Assembly (NCBI GenBank): GCA_965262255.1
Contig: OZ253505.1
Coordinates: 1,798,001-1,862,000 of the forward strand
Direction of reading: 5' to 3'
Length of the DNA: 64,000 nucleotides
From: JANQQC01 sp965262255
GTDB taxonomy: Bacteria; Pseudomonadota; Alphaproteobacteria; Caulobacterales; Hyphomonadaceae
Part shown: positions 19,162 to 28,070 of the stretch, piece after piece
Layout: each line of letters opens with the position of its first letter
Numbering within the stretch: position 1 is the first letter of the stretch
Made by a program: the position numbers and the translations under genes
The notes under the pieces: model-generated
What the model saw: only the letters and a program-made list of their open reading frames with translations
Told to the model about the DNA's origin: nothing
The model's database searches: none

Positions 19162-19764
19162 ATGTCTAAGAAAGTGGAATTCTTTTTCGATTTCGTCAGT
19201 CCGACCTGCTATGTTGCTCAGTTTTTTTTGCCGCCAGTGATTGAACGGACTGGAGCGGAGTTAGTGTTACGACCAATGTTTCAAGGCGGTGTTATGCATG
19301 CAACGGGCAATAGACCTCCTGGAACGGTCGTGCCGAAGGGGAAATGGATGTCCGCTGATCTGCGGCGTATAACGAAGAAGAATAATATTCCATTCTACTC
19401 AAACCCTCATTTCCCAATGAACACAAGAGGTTTAACGAGGGCAACGTTGGGGTTAGAGGAACAGCCAGATATTCGAGACTCATTCGTAAAAGCGGCCTTT
19501 ACAGCGTGTTGGGGGCAAGAAAACACAGTTGATCCTGCGTCGTCAGAGGGCTTAACAGAGATTTGTAAGGCAGTAGGCCTTGAACTTGATTATGTTCAAG
19601 GTTTAGCGAACGATGAAGTAAATAAAGACAAATTGCGAGCGAATACAGATGAAGCTATCGAGCGCGGCGCCTTCGGAGCTCCGTCATTCTTTGTTGGAGA
19701 GGAACTCTTTTTTGGACACGATCGGATCTATCAAATTGAAGATGAGCTGAATGGTCTGAATTGA
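19162..19764 (+). CDS. 2-hydroxychromene-2-carboxylate isomerase family (DsbA fold)
   Basis: 200 residues with the kappa-class thioredoxin-fold signature: EFFFDFVSPTCYVA at the N-terminus, with Ser at the glutathione-activating position, and a C-terminal GAFGAPSFFVGEELFFGHDR. Length is typical. Family members act on glutathione adducts or in aromatic-ring breakdown (NahD); no other aromatic-degradation genes are present, so the substrate is unknown. The gene stands alone on its strand. Confidence 0.87.
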   Translation: MSKKVEFFFDFVSPTCYVAQFFLPPVIERTGAELVLRPMFQGGVMHATGNRPPGTVVPKGKWMSADLRRITKKNNIPFYSNPHFPMNTRGLTRATLGLEEQPDIRDSFVKAAFTACWGQENTVDPASSEGLTEICKAVGLELDYVQGLANDEVNKDKLRANTDEAIERGAFGAPSFFVGEELFFGHDRIYQIEDELNGLN

Positions 19765-20088
19765 CTTAATATCTCAGGTCGTTAGTTCTATCAGAGGCCC
19801 ATCTTTATAGGCGATTTTTACTTGTGACGCAGGAGCTTTGTTTGACGAGAATAGTTGATTGAAAAGAGCTAGAGGTGCCTGTAGGTGTTCGGTCCGGCCA
19901 ACACAGATAGGGGATCAAATACGAAAAACCCCGCGAAACTTGGTCACTACGCTTAACCTATTTGCGATCCGAGACCTCTAATGTCGGTCAATGTCATCCT
20001 GCTCAGGACAACAAGAGGCTTTTTTCTAGGACACCAGTCATGTTCGTGCCATTCTCGTAAACCGTGGAGTAAAATAGAAAGTTTCGTC
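19765..20088. other. Convergent intergenic region
   Basis: About 320 bp between the isomerase (+) and the UbiH-like gene (-). No gene or strong terminator seen. Confidence 0.4.
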
Positions 20089-21339
20089 TCAGGCAGAGTC
20101 CAGAGTTTTTCCCAATAGCAGTTTCGGCAACCCTTTTTGTGTTGCACTCGCATACCGAGCAAAATACTGCCTGAGAATTTTGCTACGATTTGTTATTGAA
20201 AGAGCGACTCCTCGAAACATCTTTGTTGATATTTGTCGGTTTGTGAACATCCAATCAATGATGTCCAAGGATAAAGCTGTAACATTCGAATCGACCCTCC
20301 GCCAATTCTGATAACGTTCTAGAACTGTTAGTGATCCGAAATCCATGCCAAGTCGACGAGCATCGACTAGTACCTCAATTAACGCGGCAACGTCCTTAAA
20401 GCCGAGATTTAGACCTTGTCCAGCAAGAGGATTCACTGTGCGAGCTGCTTCTCCGACTAACGCAACTCGTTCACTTACTAAGCGTTCAGCTAGTCGCATC
20501 CGCAGTGGGTAAGTCAGAATGTCAGCGCAGACGTTCATATGACCAGCAAAGTTACTGAATCTACCATTTAGTTCTGCTTCGAAATCGGTTTTCTGGAGAC
20601 GTGCAAGCGCTTCACCAGTTTCTGTTCGTACATACCACGCGATATTTGCACTGTTTCTTTGCAATGGTAAGGTAGCAAAAGGGCCTTCGCGAGTAAATAT
20701 CTGCCTTGCCACGCCCCTATGATCGTGGTCAAGAAGAACATTTGTTGTAACTACCGATTTTCCGTACTCATGTCCTTCAAAATTTATACTACTTGCCTCA
20801 CGAACTTTGGAGTTTGACCCATCACACGCAACAACAAGTCTAGTTCGTATAGACGTCTGGTTGGAAAGTGTAACATGAACGTGATTTCTATCTATGGTCA
20901 TTGATTCAAACTTGGCAGGACGGATTAACGAAATGCGGTGATTTGATCGTAAGGAATCGTCCAATGCTTTCTGCAACAGTTTGGCCGCGACCATGTACCC
21001 TAATGGATCATCACTAGCTCCTAAGTCAGAACTTGAAATTTCTACCTTAGGCTTACCAAACAGATGCCGCCCTCCCTCGACAGCCTCTAGACCATTCAAG
21101 GTTTGGCATTGCGTTTCGATTTTGTCCGAAATACCGATTGAGTTGAGAAGTCTCCAACTTCCCAAAACGATCGCCAGATTTCGTATATCAACTTGGTGGA
21201 GTGTAACAGTTTCTCGAGCATCTATCAGTACGGTATCGAATCCATAGGAGCCGGATAGTAGAGCCACGGCAGAACCGACTGGCCCGGCTCCGACAACTAG
21301 TATGTCGCAGGGTTTGGAGGTTGTAGAGGGCATATGCAT
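20089..21339 (-). CDS. UbiH/UbiF/COQ6-type FAD hydroxylase
   Basis: 416 residues of a class A flavoprotein monooxygenase. The N-terminal dinucleotide motif GAGPVGSAVA follows ILVV; the second FAD motif reads LVGEAARTVNPLAGQGLNLG (about residues 290-310), with Glu-Ala-Ala-Arg where GDAAH is commonest. The NPLAGQGLN segment is typical of the ubiquinone-ring hydroxylase family. Likely one of the O2-dependent hydroxylation steps of ubiquinone biosynthesis; which ring position is not decidable from sequence. It starts ATG CAT ATG; either ATG could serve. Confidence 0.88.
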   Translation of the reverse strand: MHMPSTTSKPCDILVVGAGPVGSAVALLSGSYGFDTVLIDARETVTLHQVDIRNLAIVLGSWRLLNSIGISDKIETQCQTLNGLEAVEGGRHLFGKPKVEISSSDLGASDDPLGYMVAAKLLQKALDDSLRSNHRISLIRPAKFESMTIDRNHVHVTLSNQTSIRTRLVVACDGSNSKVREASSINFEGHEYGKSVVTTNVLLDHDHRGVARQIFTREGPFATLPLQRNSANIAWYVRTETGEALARLQKTDFEAELNGRFSNFAGHMNVCADILTYPLRMRLAERLVSERVALVGEAARTVNPLAGQGLNLGFKDVAALIEVLVDARRLGMDFGSLTVLERYQNWRRVDSNVTALSLDIIDWMFTNRQISTKMFRGVALSITNRSKILRQYFARYASATQKGLPKLLLGKTLDSA

Positions 21340-21437
21340 TTAGGGGGGTAGTTTATGTTACAGAAATTTCCAAGTCACTAATAGTACATCAAAACGCTAC
21401 GACTCTTAAATGAGTTATACTTTTGCGTTCACTAGGT

Positions 21438-22119
21438 CTCGTTAGACGACTGCTTGTATGCTCTAGAGGAGTCTATTCCCCATTTGAAAAGAACGAATCT
21501 CTGCAGAGTATTTGCACACAACGAAATATCTGCTCTTCCAAAAGAAGAAAAAGAAGTTCGTAAGACTAAGTCGTTCAAAGACTATCCGATCGGCTATTTC
21601 CATGTCGATATTGTCCAAGTCAACACTGAAGAAGGTCGCCTGTATATTTATGTAGCCGTAGCCCGGACATCAAAGTTCGCTTACGTTGAATTACACTACA
21701 AGGCCGCACGCGAGATCGCCGTCCAGTTTATGGAAAACTTAATTAAGAAAGTTCCTTTCACAATCCATACAGTGCTAACTGATAATGGTAGCCAGTTCGC
21801 TAATCCGAGAAATCCCAAACTCTATACCGAGACCATCAGTTCAAATGATCAAAAGGCAAATAAGTCCATCAAATGCAACGCATTTGATGCCATTCGTGAG
21901 AAACACAACATTGAGCATAGACTAACACTTCCCTATCATCCTTGGACTAACGGACAAGTCGAACGAATGAATATAACTATTAAAGAAGCTACTGTGAAAA
22001 AGTACTATTACAAAAGTCATGATCGACTCAAAGAGCATTTGCAGACCTTTATTGATGCTTACAACTTTGCTAAAAGGTTAAAGACTCTTAACGGTTTGAC
22101 CGTCTTGAATAGGCTCTAG
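21438..22119 (+). pseudogene. IS481-type transposase remnant
   Basis: A DDE integrase core is readable: SLDDCLYALEESIPHL, FHVDIVQVNTEEG, VAVARTSKFAYVEL, the second Asp in VLTDNGSQF and the Glu in GQVERMN, then the YNFAKRLKTLNGLT tail. The N-terminal helix-turn-helix (about 80-100 residues in full proteins of roughly 320) is missing; an in-frame TAG at 21433 and an apparent frameshift lie just upstream. The C-terminal end is also cut after NGLT. No intact ends were found. Confidence 0.8.
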
Positions 22120-22278
22120 TAATCGTGGAATCAATATCGCGATTCTGCAGGTTCTGAAGTTGTTACACGTTAGGGGGAAGAAAGCAAGATTTCTAGGGCA
22201 TTTTTTTGTACGACTCTCTTCGACTTCAAAAAATTCAGCCAGATTGAATCGTTTGGGTTTATTCGATTCGGAAAAACG

Positions 22279-22317
22279 ATTCCAAGGGATTTTAAAATCC
22301 CCTAGAATGGTTTTTTA
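22279..22317 (+). terminator. Palindrome plus T-run, terminator-like
   Basis: GGGATTTTAAAATCCC (22286-22301) is the core of a longer imperfect palindrome (about 22279-22308) followed by GGTTTTTT. It could end transcription from the upstream transposase remnant; the AT-rich centre makes the hairpin weak. Confidence 0.4.
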
Positions 22318-22475
22318 AGGCAATTTTCGATCATTGTCTTACGCTATCCATAAGACACGTTACCAATCAGTATCTGTTCACTGATCGTACGGAGCCTTTT
22401 AAGTTTAGTTTGTCGACCCTGAGGTTTAAGGTACTGTAGGCTTAAGTCTGAAAATTGGAAATTTGGGAACGAAGA

Positions 22476-22507
22476 GTTTTCAGGGGATTTTAAAATCCCC
22501 TGAAAAC
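22476..22507. repeat. 32-bp perfect palindrome
   Basis: GTTTTCAGGGGATTTT and its exact reverse complement meet with no spacer. The core matches the palindrome 190 bp upstream, so the two share an origin. Confidence 0.9.
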
Positions 22508-22565
22508 GCTTTTCGCGATCAACCGATCCCCAAAATTCATCTCAATCCCCATTAGAAGTCTATCA

Positions 22566-23190
22566 ATGAACATAGAAGACTATAAACGTCAACGAGATGC
22601 TATGGAAGAGCTGTCTCAAGGAAATCTCTCTCCGTTCAAGGAACTTTTGGAGCAGTTTTTTGTAATGGTCGTTCGTTTGGATCGCGAAACATGTCTCGGA
22701 GGGAGTTATGGTCATGGGGTTGGCGAGAATGGGGGGGGGTATAGGAGTGGTTATAAACCTGATGGTCTACCTAACGCATTAGGCTCGTTGAACTTGCTGG
22801 TTTCCAAGATATCTGGTTCAATCGACAAATCGCCATATCCGGACACAATGAACCGCGGTCAGAACAGTAGCGTAGCCTTGCTGATTGCACCCTTGGAATA
22901 AATCCTCGCAGGCGTTTCCACTTGCGACACTCGCAAATTCTTCAAACACTTTGGCATACCACTCAGGTATCAAAAGAGTACAACAGACCTTATGAGACTA
23001 CTGAAACTTAGAATTTGTTGATCTTGGGGAGTGCCTTTGCCGAAACTTGATTTGTTGCTGGCGATGAAAAGGAACTTATAGCGGAGGTTACTTGATCTAT
23101 CATTCAGCATAGAAGTATGCTCAGTCCGACGGGAAGATTTGTCGCCGCAACGAACTATCAACTACCGACAGGACACACTCCAGCACTTTC
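22566..23190 (+). pseudogene. IS256-type (mutator) transposase remnant
   Basis: The first frame (to 22901) has the N-terminal features of mutator transposases (FKELLEQFF, then YRSGYKPDGL and a degenerate MNRGQNSSVALL). A shift to another frame gives ILAGVSTCDTRKFFKHFGIP (about 22900-22965), the well-conserved GVSTR region. Further downstream only broken pieces remain (for example GGYLIYHSA near 23080). Catalytic residues are not readable. Multiple frameshifts and stops: a dead element. Confidence 0.7.
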
Positions 23191-23220
23191 TGACAAGGGG
23201 TTTTTGACAATCAAGGGAAG

Positions 23221-24322
23221 TGTCTAGCCTATACTACATAGCGTTTTCAGATAGTCTAACGGGGTCTTCATATTGAGACTTTGATGATAGCGTTCCGAAT
23301 TATACTCATACGCATAAGTATCTACGAGGCGATTTATTTGCTCTATAGGGTGTTTTTCGAAGTCCCATATCTGATAGAAATCCTCCCGCCAAGTGCGATT
23401 AACCCGCTCGACGTGAGCATTCAACTTCGGAGATTTTGGCGGTAAATAGTAGAGCTTCACCCCGAGGGTTTCAGCCGCCGTTTCAAACTCCCCTCTGAAC
23501 TCAGAACCTTGGTCTGTTTGGATCGCATGGATCTTGAATGGCGACGTGGAGAGAATCTTTTTTGGAAATATACTGGCGCTTTTCGCGCCATGATCCTCGA
23601 AAGCCATACCCCAGCAGAACCTTGAAATCGGACAAATCGCATTGATATGATAGATTTTCCGACCGTCTGGAATCTCTACATGGACCGTGTCTATTTCTAT
23701 TTTTCGCCGATATCTAGAGCCCTATATCCTTTAGGTAAACGTATCGCATAATGACGCGTACACTTCTGCTTTCTGCGAGTCTTCTTACCCGAGATTAAGT
23801 GATCATACGCTTGGACTATAGCTCGCTTAATGAAGTCTGAAATAATACGACCGACCGTTGATACGCTGACATCGAAACCTTCGTCCAACAGTCTTTTTCG
23901 GATTTTTAACTTGCCCCAAGTCGGGTGATCCTCTCGAACTTCTTTGACCGCTGTTACCAAATCAGGAGACCACTTGCTTTACCGGCCTGATTTTGGATCT
24001 CTTTTGTAGACGCGAGGATCCTTTTCCCAGCGATACAGGTTGGCCAATGGTTCACCGACTAAACGCGCTGAGGCAACTACCGTTAACCCTTCGTTTTCTA
24101 TGCCGTCTCGCCAACGACTGACTTTATCAAGCCGCTCTTTCTCTATCGCTTCGATCTTGAGCGCCGCTTCCGTCAATAATATTGATAGAACTATTCTCGA
24201 TACTTGATTAAATATCTTTAATTCATTACACTGTTGCATGGGAAGATCCTCTTCTATAGGTGTTAAACAGCTACCTACAATATAGGGCGATCTTCCCTTC
24301 TCTGAAAGACCTAGTTTCCATA
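23221..24322 (-). mobile_element. Degenerate insertion sequence (same family as 49922-51043)
   Basis: Similarity with the intact element begins on the minus strand at about TATGGAAACTAGGTCTT (near 24322) and includes the conserved leader GGGAAGATCGCCCTATAT. The right end near 23221 is not clear and no target duplication was found. Confidence 0.7.
23224..24239 (-). pseudogene. Degenerate copy of the DDE transposase at 50006-51037
   Basis: Reading the minus strand from the ATG at 24239, three frames together cover the whole length of the intact 343-residue transposase at 50006. Shared pieces are GEPLANLYRWEKDP, TWGKLKIRKRLLDEGFDV, IVQAYDHLISG, HAIRLPKG, IHAIQTDQGSEFRGEFE, PKSPKLNAHVERVNRTW and YNSERYHQSL. 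Breaks lie near 23965 and in 23610-23700. The two copies differ at many positions, so this one is old and not a recent duplication. Confidence 0.88.
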
Positions 24323-24344
24323 ATTTGTGGACCAACTCACGTCT

Positions 24345-24373
24345 TTGACTTTATCAACAAATGCTGGCATAAT
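24345..24373 (+). promoter_or_regulatory. Sigma70 promoter of the small-protein operon
   Basis: TTGACT (24345-24350), a 17-bp spacer and CATAAT (24368-24373) are one step each from consensus with ideal spacing. It lies just outside the degenerate insertion sequence and about 150 bp before the first small gene, so a leader of over 100 nt would be made. Confidence 0.7.
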
Positions 24374-24524
24374 GAACCCGAACGCTTCAAGCATGACCCC
24401 CGAAACATGTTTGCGGAACTGAAAATATAGTGTGTCAGTTTATATATCCAGAAGGAACACTTTTCCTTAGACGAATAATTGGTTTAGAATGACTGACAAC
24501 TACAAAATCAAACAGGAGACTATG

Positions 24525-24734
24525 ATGAAGTCTAGTAAGGCTGAGAGACCTATGACTAAGGAAGAGCGATACCGTCAAGCGCTCGAGAACATTGCACTGA
24601 TCTGCAGTGGGGAAACTTGGGTAGGCTACCCCAGCAATCCAACGACTGACGACGACGGGCGTTTGACAATGGATGCTAAGGAAGTTATCCAAGATCAGGT
24701 TACACATGCGCTCAAGCAGGTAGAAAACGAGTGA
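24525..24734 (+). CDS. Small unknown protein 1 of a four-gene operon
   Basis: Not recognised. The frame opens at ATG 24489, but the sequence CAGGAGACT directly before a double ATG (24522, 24525) points to the inner start, giving about 69 residues. The protein is charged and mainly helical (TKEERYRQALENIALIC, then a short WVGYPSNP loop and a helix AKEVIQDQVTHALKQVEN). It resembles phage-type accessory proteins in size and style only. The next gene starts at a GTG overlapping this gene's stop. Confidence 0.65.
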   Translation: MKSSKAERPMTKEERYRQALENIALICSGETWVGYPSNPTTDDDGRLTMDAKEVIQDQVTHALKQVENE

Positions 24735-24952
24735 GAGACGCAGAAAAAATACACGATAACGCAATCGAACTGGTGGAGGAAATGGATGCTTACCATGATT
24801 TTGCTAAAGGAGAGTTCGATTCGTGGGGTAACCCAACAGTTTATCCTGATCATGTCGAAGCTGAGGACGCTCGCAAGCGAGCGCTTACTCTGGCAAGGGC
24901 AGTTGTTAGAGATTTAGTTGCTAATAGTCTAGGTAAACAAAATGAATCTTGA
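24731..24952 (+). CDS. Small unknown protein 2
   Basis: 73 residues from a GTG that overlaps the previous TGA (GTGA), so translation is probably coupled. It is acidic and helical (DAEKIHDNAIELVEEMDAY at the start, EAEDARKRALTLARAVVRDL later) with a GNPTVYPDHVE turn between. No known domain seen. The third gene begins 11 bp before its stop. Confidence 0.62.
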   Translation: MRDAEKIHDNAIELVEEMDAYHDFAKGEFDSWGNPTVYPDHVEAEDARKRALTLARAVVRDLVANSLGKQNES

Positions 24953-25181
24953 TAATGAACAGCTAAGATCAACTACGGAGTTGTCGTCCACAAGAAACGC
25001 CAACAGAGTGGTTGACTACACTAACCTCAAAAAACGTGTTGACGATCTTGTATCCATTATCGCTTGGAGGAATGAAGGCGTTGATAGGGTGGTAGATGCT
25101 GTTGAAGAACTACAGCAGGAAGCATTACCAGATTTGTATAAGCATGTTGACGACCTAATCGAAAAACTTAAAAAGGGCTAA
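24942..25181 (+). CDS. Small unknown protein 3 (coiled-coil-like)
   Basis: 79 residues, overlapping gene 2 by 11 bp. After a polar N-terminus it is an almost continuous heptad-like helix (YTNLKKRVDDLVSII, VDRVVDAVEELQ, HVDDLIEKLKKG), suggesting an oligomerising or partner-binding protein. Function unknown. Confidence 0.62.
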   Translation: MNLDNEQLRSTTELSSTRNANRVVDYTNLKKRVDDLVSIIAWRNEGVDRVVDAVEELQQEALPDLYKHVDDLIEKLKKG

Positions 25182-25184
25182 CTA

Positions 25185-25370
25185 ATGAGTGACGAAAAAG
25201 CAAAGTTAGCCTCAGAGAATGCCGAACTTGAAAGACAGATCAACGAATCGAATGACGATTGGAAGATCATCAGCGAAGAAATACGAAAGTTACCTGACGA
25301 GGTTATAAGAAGTTACAAACCACTGTTGAAGATTTTGATCGTGTCAAATAACAATTTACCGAAGGACTAA
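25185..25370 (+). CDS. Small unknown protein 4
   Basis: 61 residues, three bases after gene 3, preceded by AAAAAGGGCT, a usable ribosome binding site. Highly charged N-terminal helix (EKAKLASENAELERQI), then a moderately hydrophobic segment (YKPLLKILIVS). Function unknown. Confidence 0.6.
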   Translation: MSDEKAKLASENAELERQINESNDDWKIISEEIRKLPDEVIRSYKPLLKILIVSNNNLPKD

Positions 25371-25406
25371 CCAATGAACGAATAAGAAATCAGGAGAAAA
25401 TCTATA

Positions 25407-25469
25407 ATGAGCCTAATCTCATATTTACACGGAGAAGTCTGCGATGTCGCAAGTCAGGACACATTTTAA
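25407..25469 (+). CDS. Possible 20-residue peptide at operon end
   Basis: ATG 25407 follows CAGGAGAAAATCTATA, a strong ribosome binding site at normal distance. The frame stops after 20 codons (MSLISYLHGEVCDVASQDTF), overlapping by a few bases the 3' end of the convergent ASCH gene. It may be a real peptide or the cut start of a gene replaced by the incoming GNAT-PIN/ASCH cassette. Confidence 0.35.
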   Translation: MSLISYLHGEVCDVASQDTF

Positions 25470-25900
25470 GTTTTACGAGCAAGTTTCGACAAAGATTGAG
25501 AAACCGTCTCTGTAATATGAACAAGGACCTGCGGTGGATGGAATCCAAGTTTTATCTCTCTCAATTTTTCGATTTCGATTGGATGATATGTGAATACGTT
25601 CGTTAGTTGGATTGCGATTGCAACATCGGAATCTTGAAAATACTTGTTGTAAGACTTACGATCAATGCAAACGTTCGACTTCCAAGACTCCCAAATTGCT
25701 GTAGGAGTTTCCCTGAAAATCTCAGCAACAATAGCTGAACCAACTATAGCTGCTTTCGGCCTTGTAGCATATATCCATAGTCTTGTTCCAATTTGAAGTT
25801 TTGGGATTCGTCGTCTCAGTTCTATGGTCTTCTCTCCCCGAAGTATCGCTTGAGCGTACTTCGGTTGGATGGAGATAATGGCTTCATTGATTCTACCCAT
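25466..25900 (-). CDS. ASCH-domain protein
   Basis: The ATG at 25900 overlaps the TAG of the upstream gene (ATGGGTAG), which favours it over a TTG at 25921; product 144 residues. The ASCH (RNA-binding, PUA-like) pattern is clear: ISIQPKYAQAILRGEKTIEL, RRRIPKLQIGTRLWIYAT, a strand GSAIVAEIF, then an aromatic W-x-S-W helix and DVAIAIQLTNV. ASCH and EVE domains often read modified nucleotides or bind RNA. Coupled translation with the large GNAT-PIN gene implies a joint function. Confidence 0.82.
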   Translation of the reverse strand: MGRINEAIISIQPKYAQAILRGEKTIELRRRIPKLQIGTRLWIYATRPKAAIVGSAIVAEIFRETPTAIWESWKSNVCIDRKSYNKYFQDSDVAIAIQLTNVFTYHPIEIEKLREIKLGFHPPQVLVHITETVSQSLSKLARKT

Positions 25901-28070
25901 TTGGCCATCCCGAATCGACAATCTTGTTTACAAGTTGTCCCTTAATTGACCGCGCAGTGACTAAATTTGCGCCATCAGCTGCTCCGATTTTTCTAAGAAA
26001 TTGGAGTGGGACCGGGTTTGGCGATCGAAAAATATTGTCGAATGAAGTTACTAGAACATCTTTGTCCTTGAATTCTTCAATGCTATTGAATACAGTACGT
26101 TCTAGTACTTCTGGTGACACGTCTGTTTTGCGTTGAATCACAGAATCGACGATTCGAGCAATGGCAATGATCGCGCCTTCTCCCCTTTCTTTAGTTGATT
26201 TACCTTTGGATTCGTAGAACAAAATTGGTGTGTTTGGTTTCATTATAGTTGACTTTCTAGCATCTCCGACATAAGACCGTCTAGAAAGAAATTCAACATT
26301 CTTGTCGACAAACAACGATTCCTGACCACTGACTCCTAATAAAATTCGAGAGTAACCGGATCTTATCGGAACGATGACACCATTTATATCATTCCATAAT
26401 ATTATCGTTGGTTCTAAGAGTTCTTCCAGTTCAGTTCGAGATACCTTAAATTTATCTCTGTTTTGGTTTTCAATTTCGATGATACTTTGTTTTGTAGGGA
26501 TTTGCTCCGTTAAAATAATGCCCGTCCGGCGGTGTATCTCGGGAACTAAGATATCCCAGTTTTTAGCAGATATTGGCCGTCCTACAGCAATTTTTTCATA
26601 GCGACTTTTATTTGATGTTCGAAAAAAACCTTTAGATTTTATCAACTCCAATACAGTCGGTTGTCCAGCAGAAAGTTCAAACTCTACCGCTGAAACCGCG
26701 TTGAGACTTGCCTCGCGAAGTGTAATATCAATCAAGTGCTCAGCATATAGTCGAACACTCGAAGAAATCTCTTCACAATGAACAAAAAGTTTACACACCC
26801 GATCGGGTGTTCGAGGCGAAATTAGTACAGCAATTCCCGCGACTTTATCTTGGATTCGAATACAACGTTGCCAATAGTCAAACGAATTGTTTGTTTGAGG
26901 CGCAAATTCATCGGTTATTACTCGCGAAATTTCATTTCTGGCCATATACTCTTTAATGTCTTCTGGCTTACCATCCGCAACGATGAAGTTTTGTCCGACC
27001 TTCGTATTTGATCTCGTGACTTCTTTTACCCGCGGCAATAATCTATGCAAATCGTCTAACGAAACGACATCGATTCCAAATTGCTGGATAAGTTCGCTAC
27101 GCTTTCGAATCAAAGCGGAATCGCGAGTAACGAATGCTTTGGAATGTACGAGCGCAGAGTGAGCGAGATGTGACGCATCACTCCATGCTCGCTTAGAATC
27201 AGCCTTCTTTGCCCTCCGATCGCCGAATACGATTTTGTGTATTTGTGCTGTGACTGACTTCAATTCGTTTGACGGAACTTCAGGCAATTTGGGTAGTTGG
27301 CGCGCAAGTTTAAGGATTGGGTCTTCGTTAAAGTTTTCGCTCGCTCTTTCCAGTTCCTGAATGAACTCTCTCGCGACTGCAATTCGGATCTCATGTCGCA
27401 ACGCTGTCGAAAATAACTCGCTTGCTTTCGTGGTGTGTTCACGATTCTTGGTTAAATCAAGAAATATATTCAGATCTAGAGTGTAGATTGGATTGGCAGG
27501 TGAGCTTCGTTTGCGAAATCCTAAAATTGGTCCGCGTGAATTTGGATTGTTGAAAAGAGTTGGAGAATCCAAGTCGCGTATATGAACGTTGATCTTTCTT
27601 TGTCTAGATTGTCCTCCCGCAGTTATACGAGACGGATAGAACTGATTTTTTTGATAGAATTTTTTCGCGTATGATAGGTCGTTTGCTATATCGGCTCGTA
27701 GTGAAATAAAACCTATTTTCTCTAAATCTGAAACGAGTGTTCTTATTAGGGTGGATCCGACTTCACTATTTCGGTACGATTTCACTGTTGCAATTTGTTG
27801 AATTCTAGCGTTAGGAAACACTCCGCTATGTAGAATGTATCCCGCTAGCTTTGATTTGTGGTTCGTTTCGTCGACAAGCGCAAGAATCTGATTCCTATAT
27901 ACCGCGTCCTCGTATGCTTTTGCAGGGAGAAATCCTAGAGCATTAGTTTCGCTATCTGCCAGTCTTTGTATGTCCGGTAGGAATTTCCTTAGCTCATTGG
28001 TTGTTGATACAACCTGAAAATTATTCGCGTTAGTCAAGGAAGGTTCCTGGGTTTTTAATGGAGTAAGCAA
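25893..28070 (-). CDS. GNAT-PIN multidomain protein with ASCH/EVE-like C-terminus
   Basis: Up to 725 residues; a TTG at 28070 opens the frame, and a TTG at 28037 with AGGA before it is an equally good start. Residues 20-150: GNAT acetyltransferase fold with the acetyl-CoA loop around SYRNSEVGSTLI. Residues 193-340: PIN nuclease with acidic residues D199 (YTLDLNIFLDL), E235 region, D298 and D317 (SKAFVTRDSALI). Residues 365-490 look like a second, degenerate GNAT (EHLIDITLREASLNAVSAVE, then LIKSKGFF). Residues 552-725 resemble an ASCH/EVE-like module (GDARKSTIMKPNTPILFYES, then AIIAIARIVDSVI). Predicted RNase or toxin-like effector; the acetyl acceptor and target are unknown. Confidence 0.75.
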   Translation of the reverse strand: MLTPLKTQEPSLTNANNFQVVSTTNELRKFLPDIQRLADSETNALGFLPAKAYEDAVYRNQILALVDETNHKSKLAGYILHSGVFPNARIQQIATVKSYRNSEVGSTLIRTLVSDLEKIGFISLRADIANDLSYAKKFYQKNQFYPSRITAGGQSRQRKINVHIRDLDSPTLFNNPNSRGPILGFRKRSSPANPIYTLDLNIFLDLTKNREHTTKASELFSTALRHEIRIAVAREFIQELERASENFNEDPILKLARQLPKLPEVPSNELKSVTAQIHKIVFGDRRAKKADSKRAWSDASHLAHSALVHSKAFVTRDSALIRKRSELIQQFGIDVVSLDDLHRLLPRVKEVTRSNTKVGQNFIVADGKPEDIKEYMARNEISRVITDEFAPQTNNSFDYWQRCIRIQDKVAGIAVLISPRTPDRVCKLFVHCEEISSSVRLYAEHLIDITLREASLNAVSAVEFELSAGQPTVLELIKSKGFFRTSNKSRYEKIAVGRPISAKNWDILVPEIHRRTGIILTEQIPTKQSIIEIENQNRDKFKVSRTELEELLEPTIILWNDINGVIVPIRSGYSRILLGVSGQESLFVDKNVEFLSRRSYVGDARKSTIMKPNTPILFYESKGKSTKERGEGAIIAIARIVDSVIQRKTDVSPEVLERTVFNSIEEFKDKDVLVTSFDNIFRSPNPVPLQFLRKIGAADGANLVTARSIKGQLVNKIVDSGWPNG

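Larger units (their letters stand above)
22120..22565. other. Gene-free stretch between two IS remnants
   Basis: About 445 bp without a gene. It carries two related palindromes around the core GGGATTTTAAAATCCC (22279-22308 imperfect, 22476-22507 perfect). Confidence 0.6.

Noticed and set aside
19953..20162. Minus-strand 69-codon frame overlapping the UbiH-like gene end
   Set aside because: Shadow of the UbiH-like gene in another frame with no features of its own.
24239..24335. Longer N-terminus for the degenerate transposase from 24335
   Set aside because: That stretch is the IS leader; alignment with the intact copy starts at the ATG at 24239.
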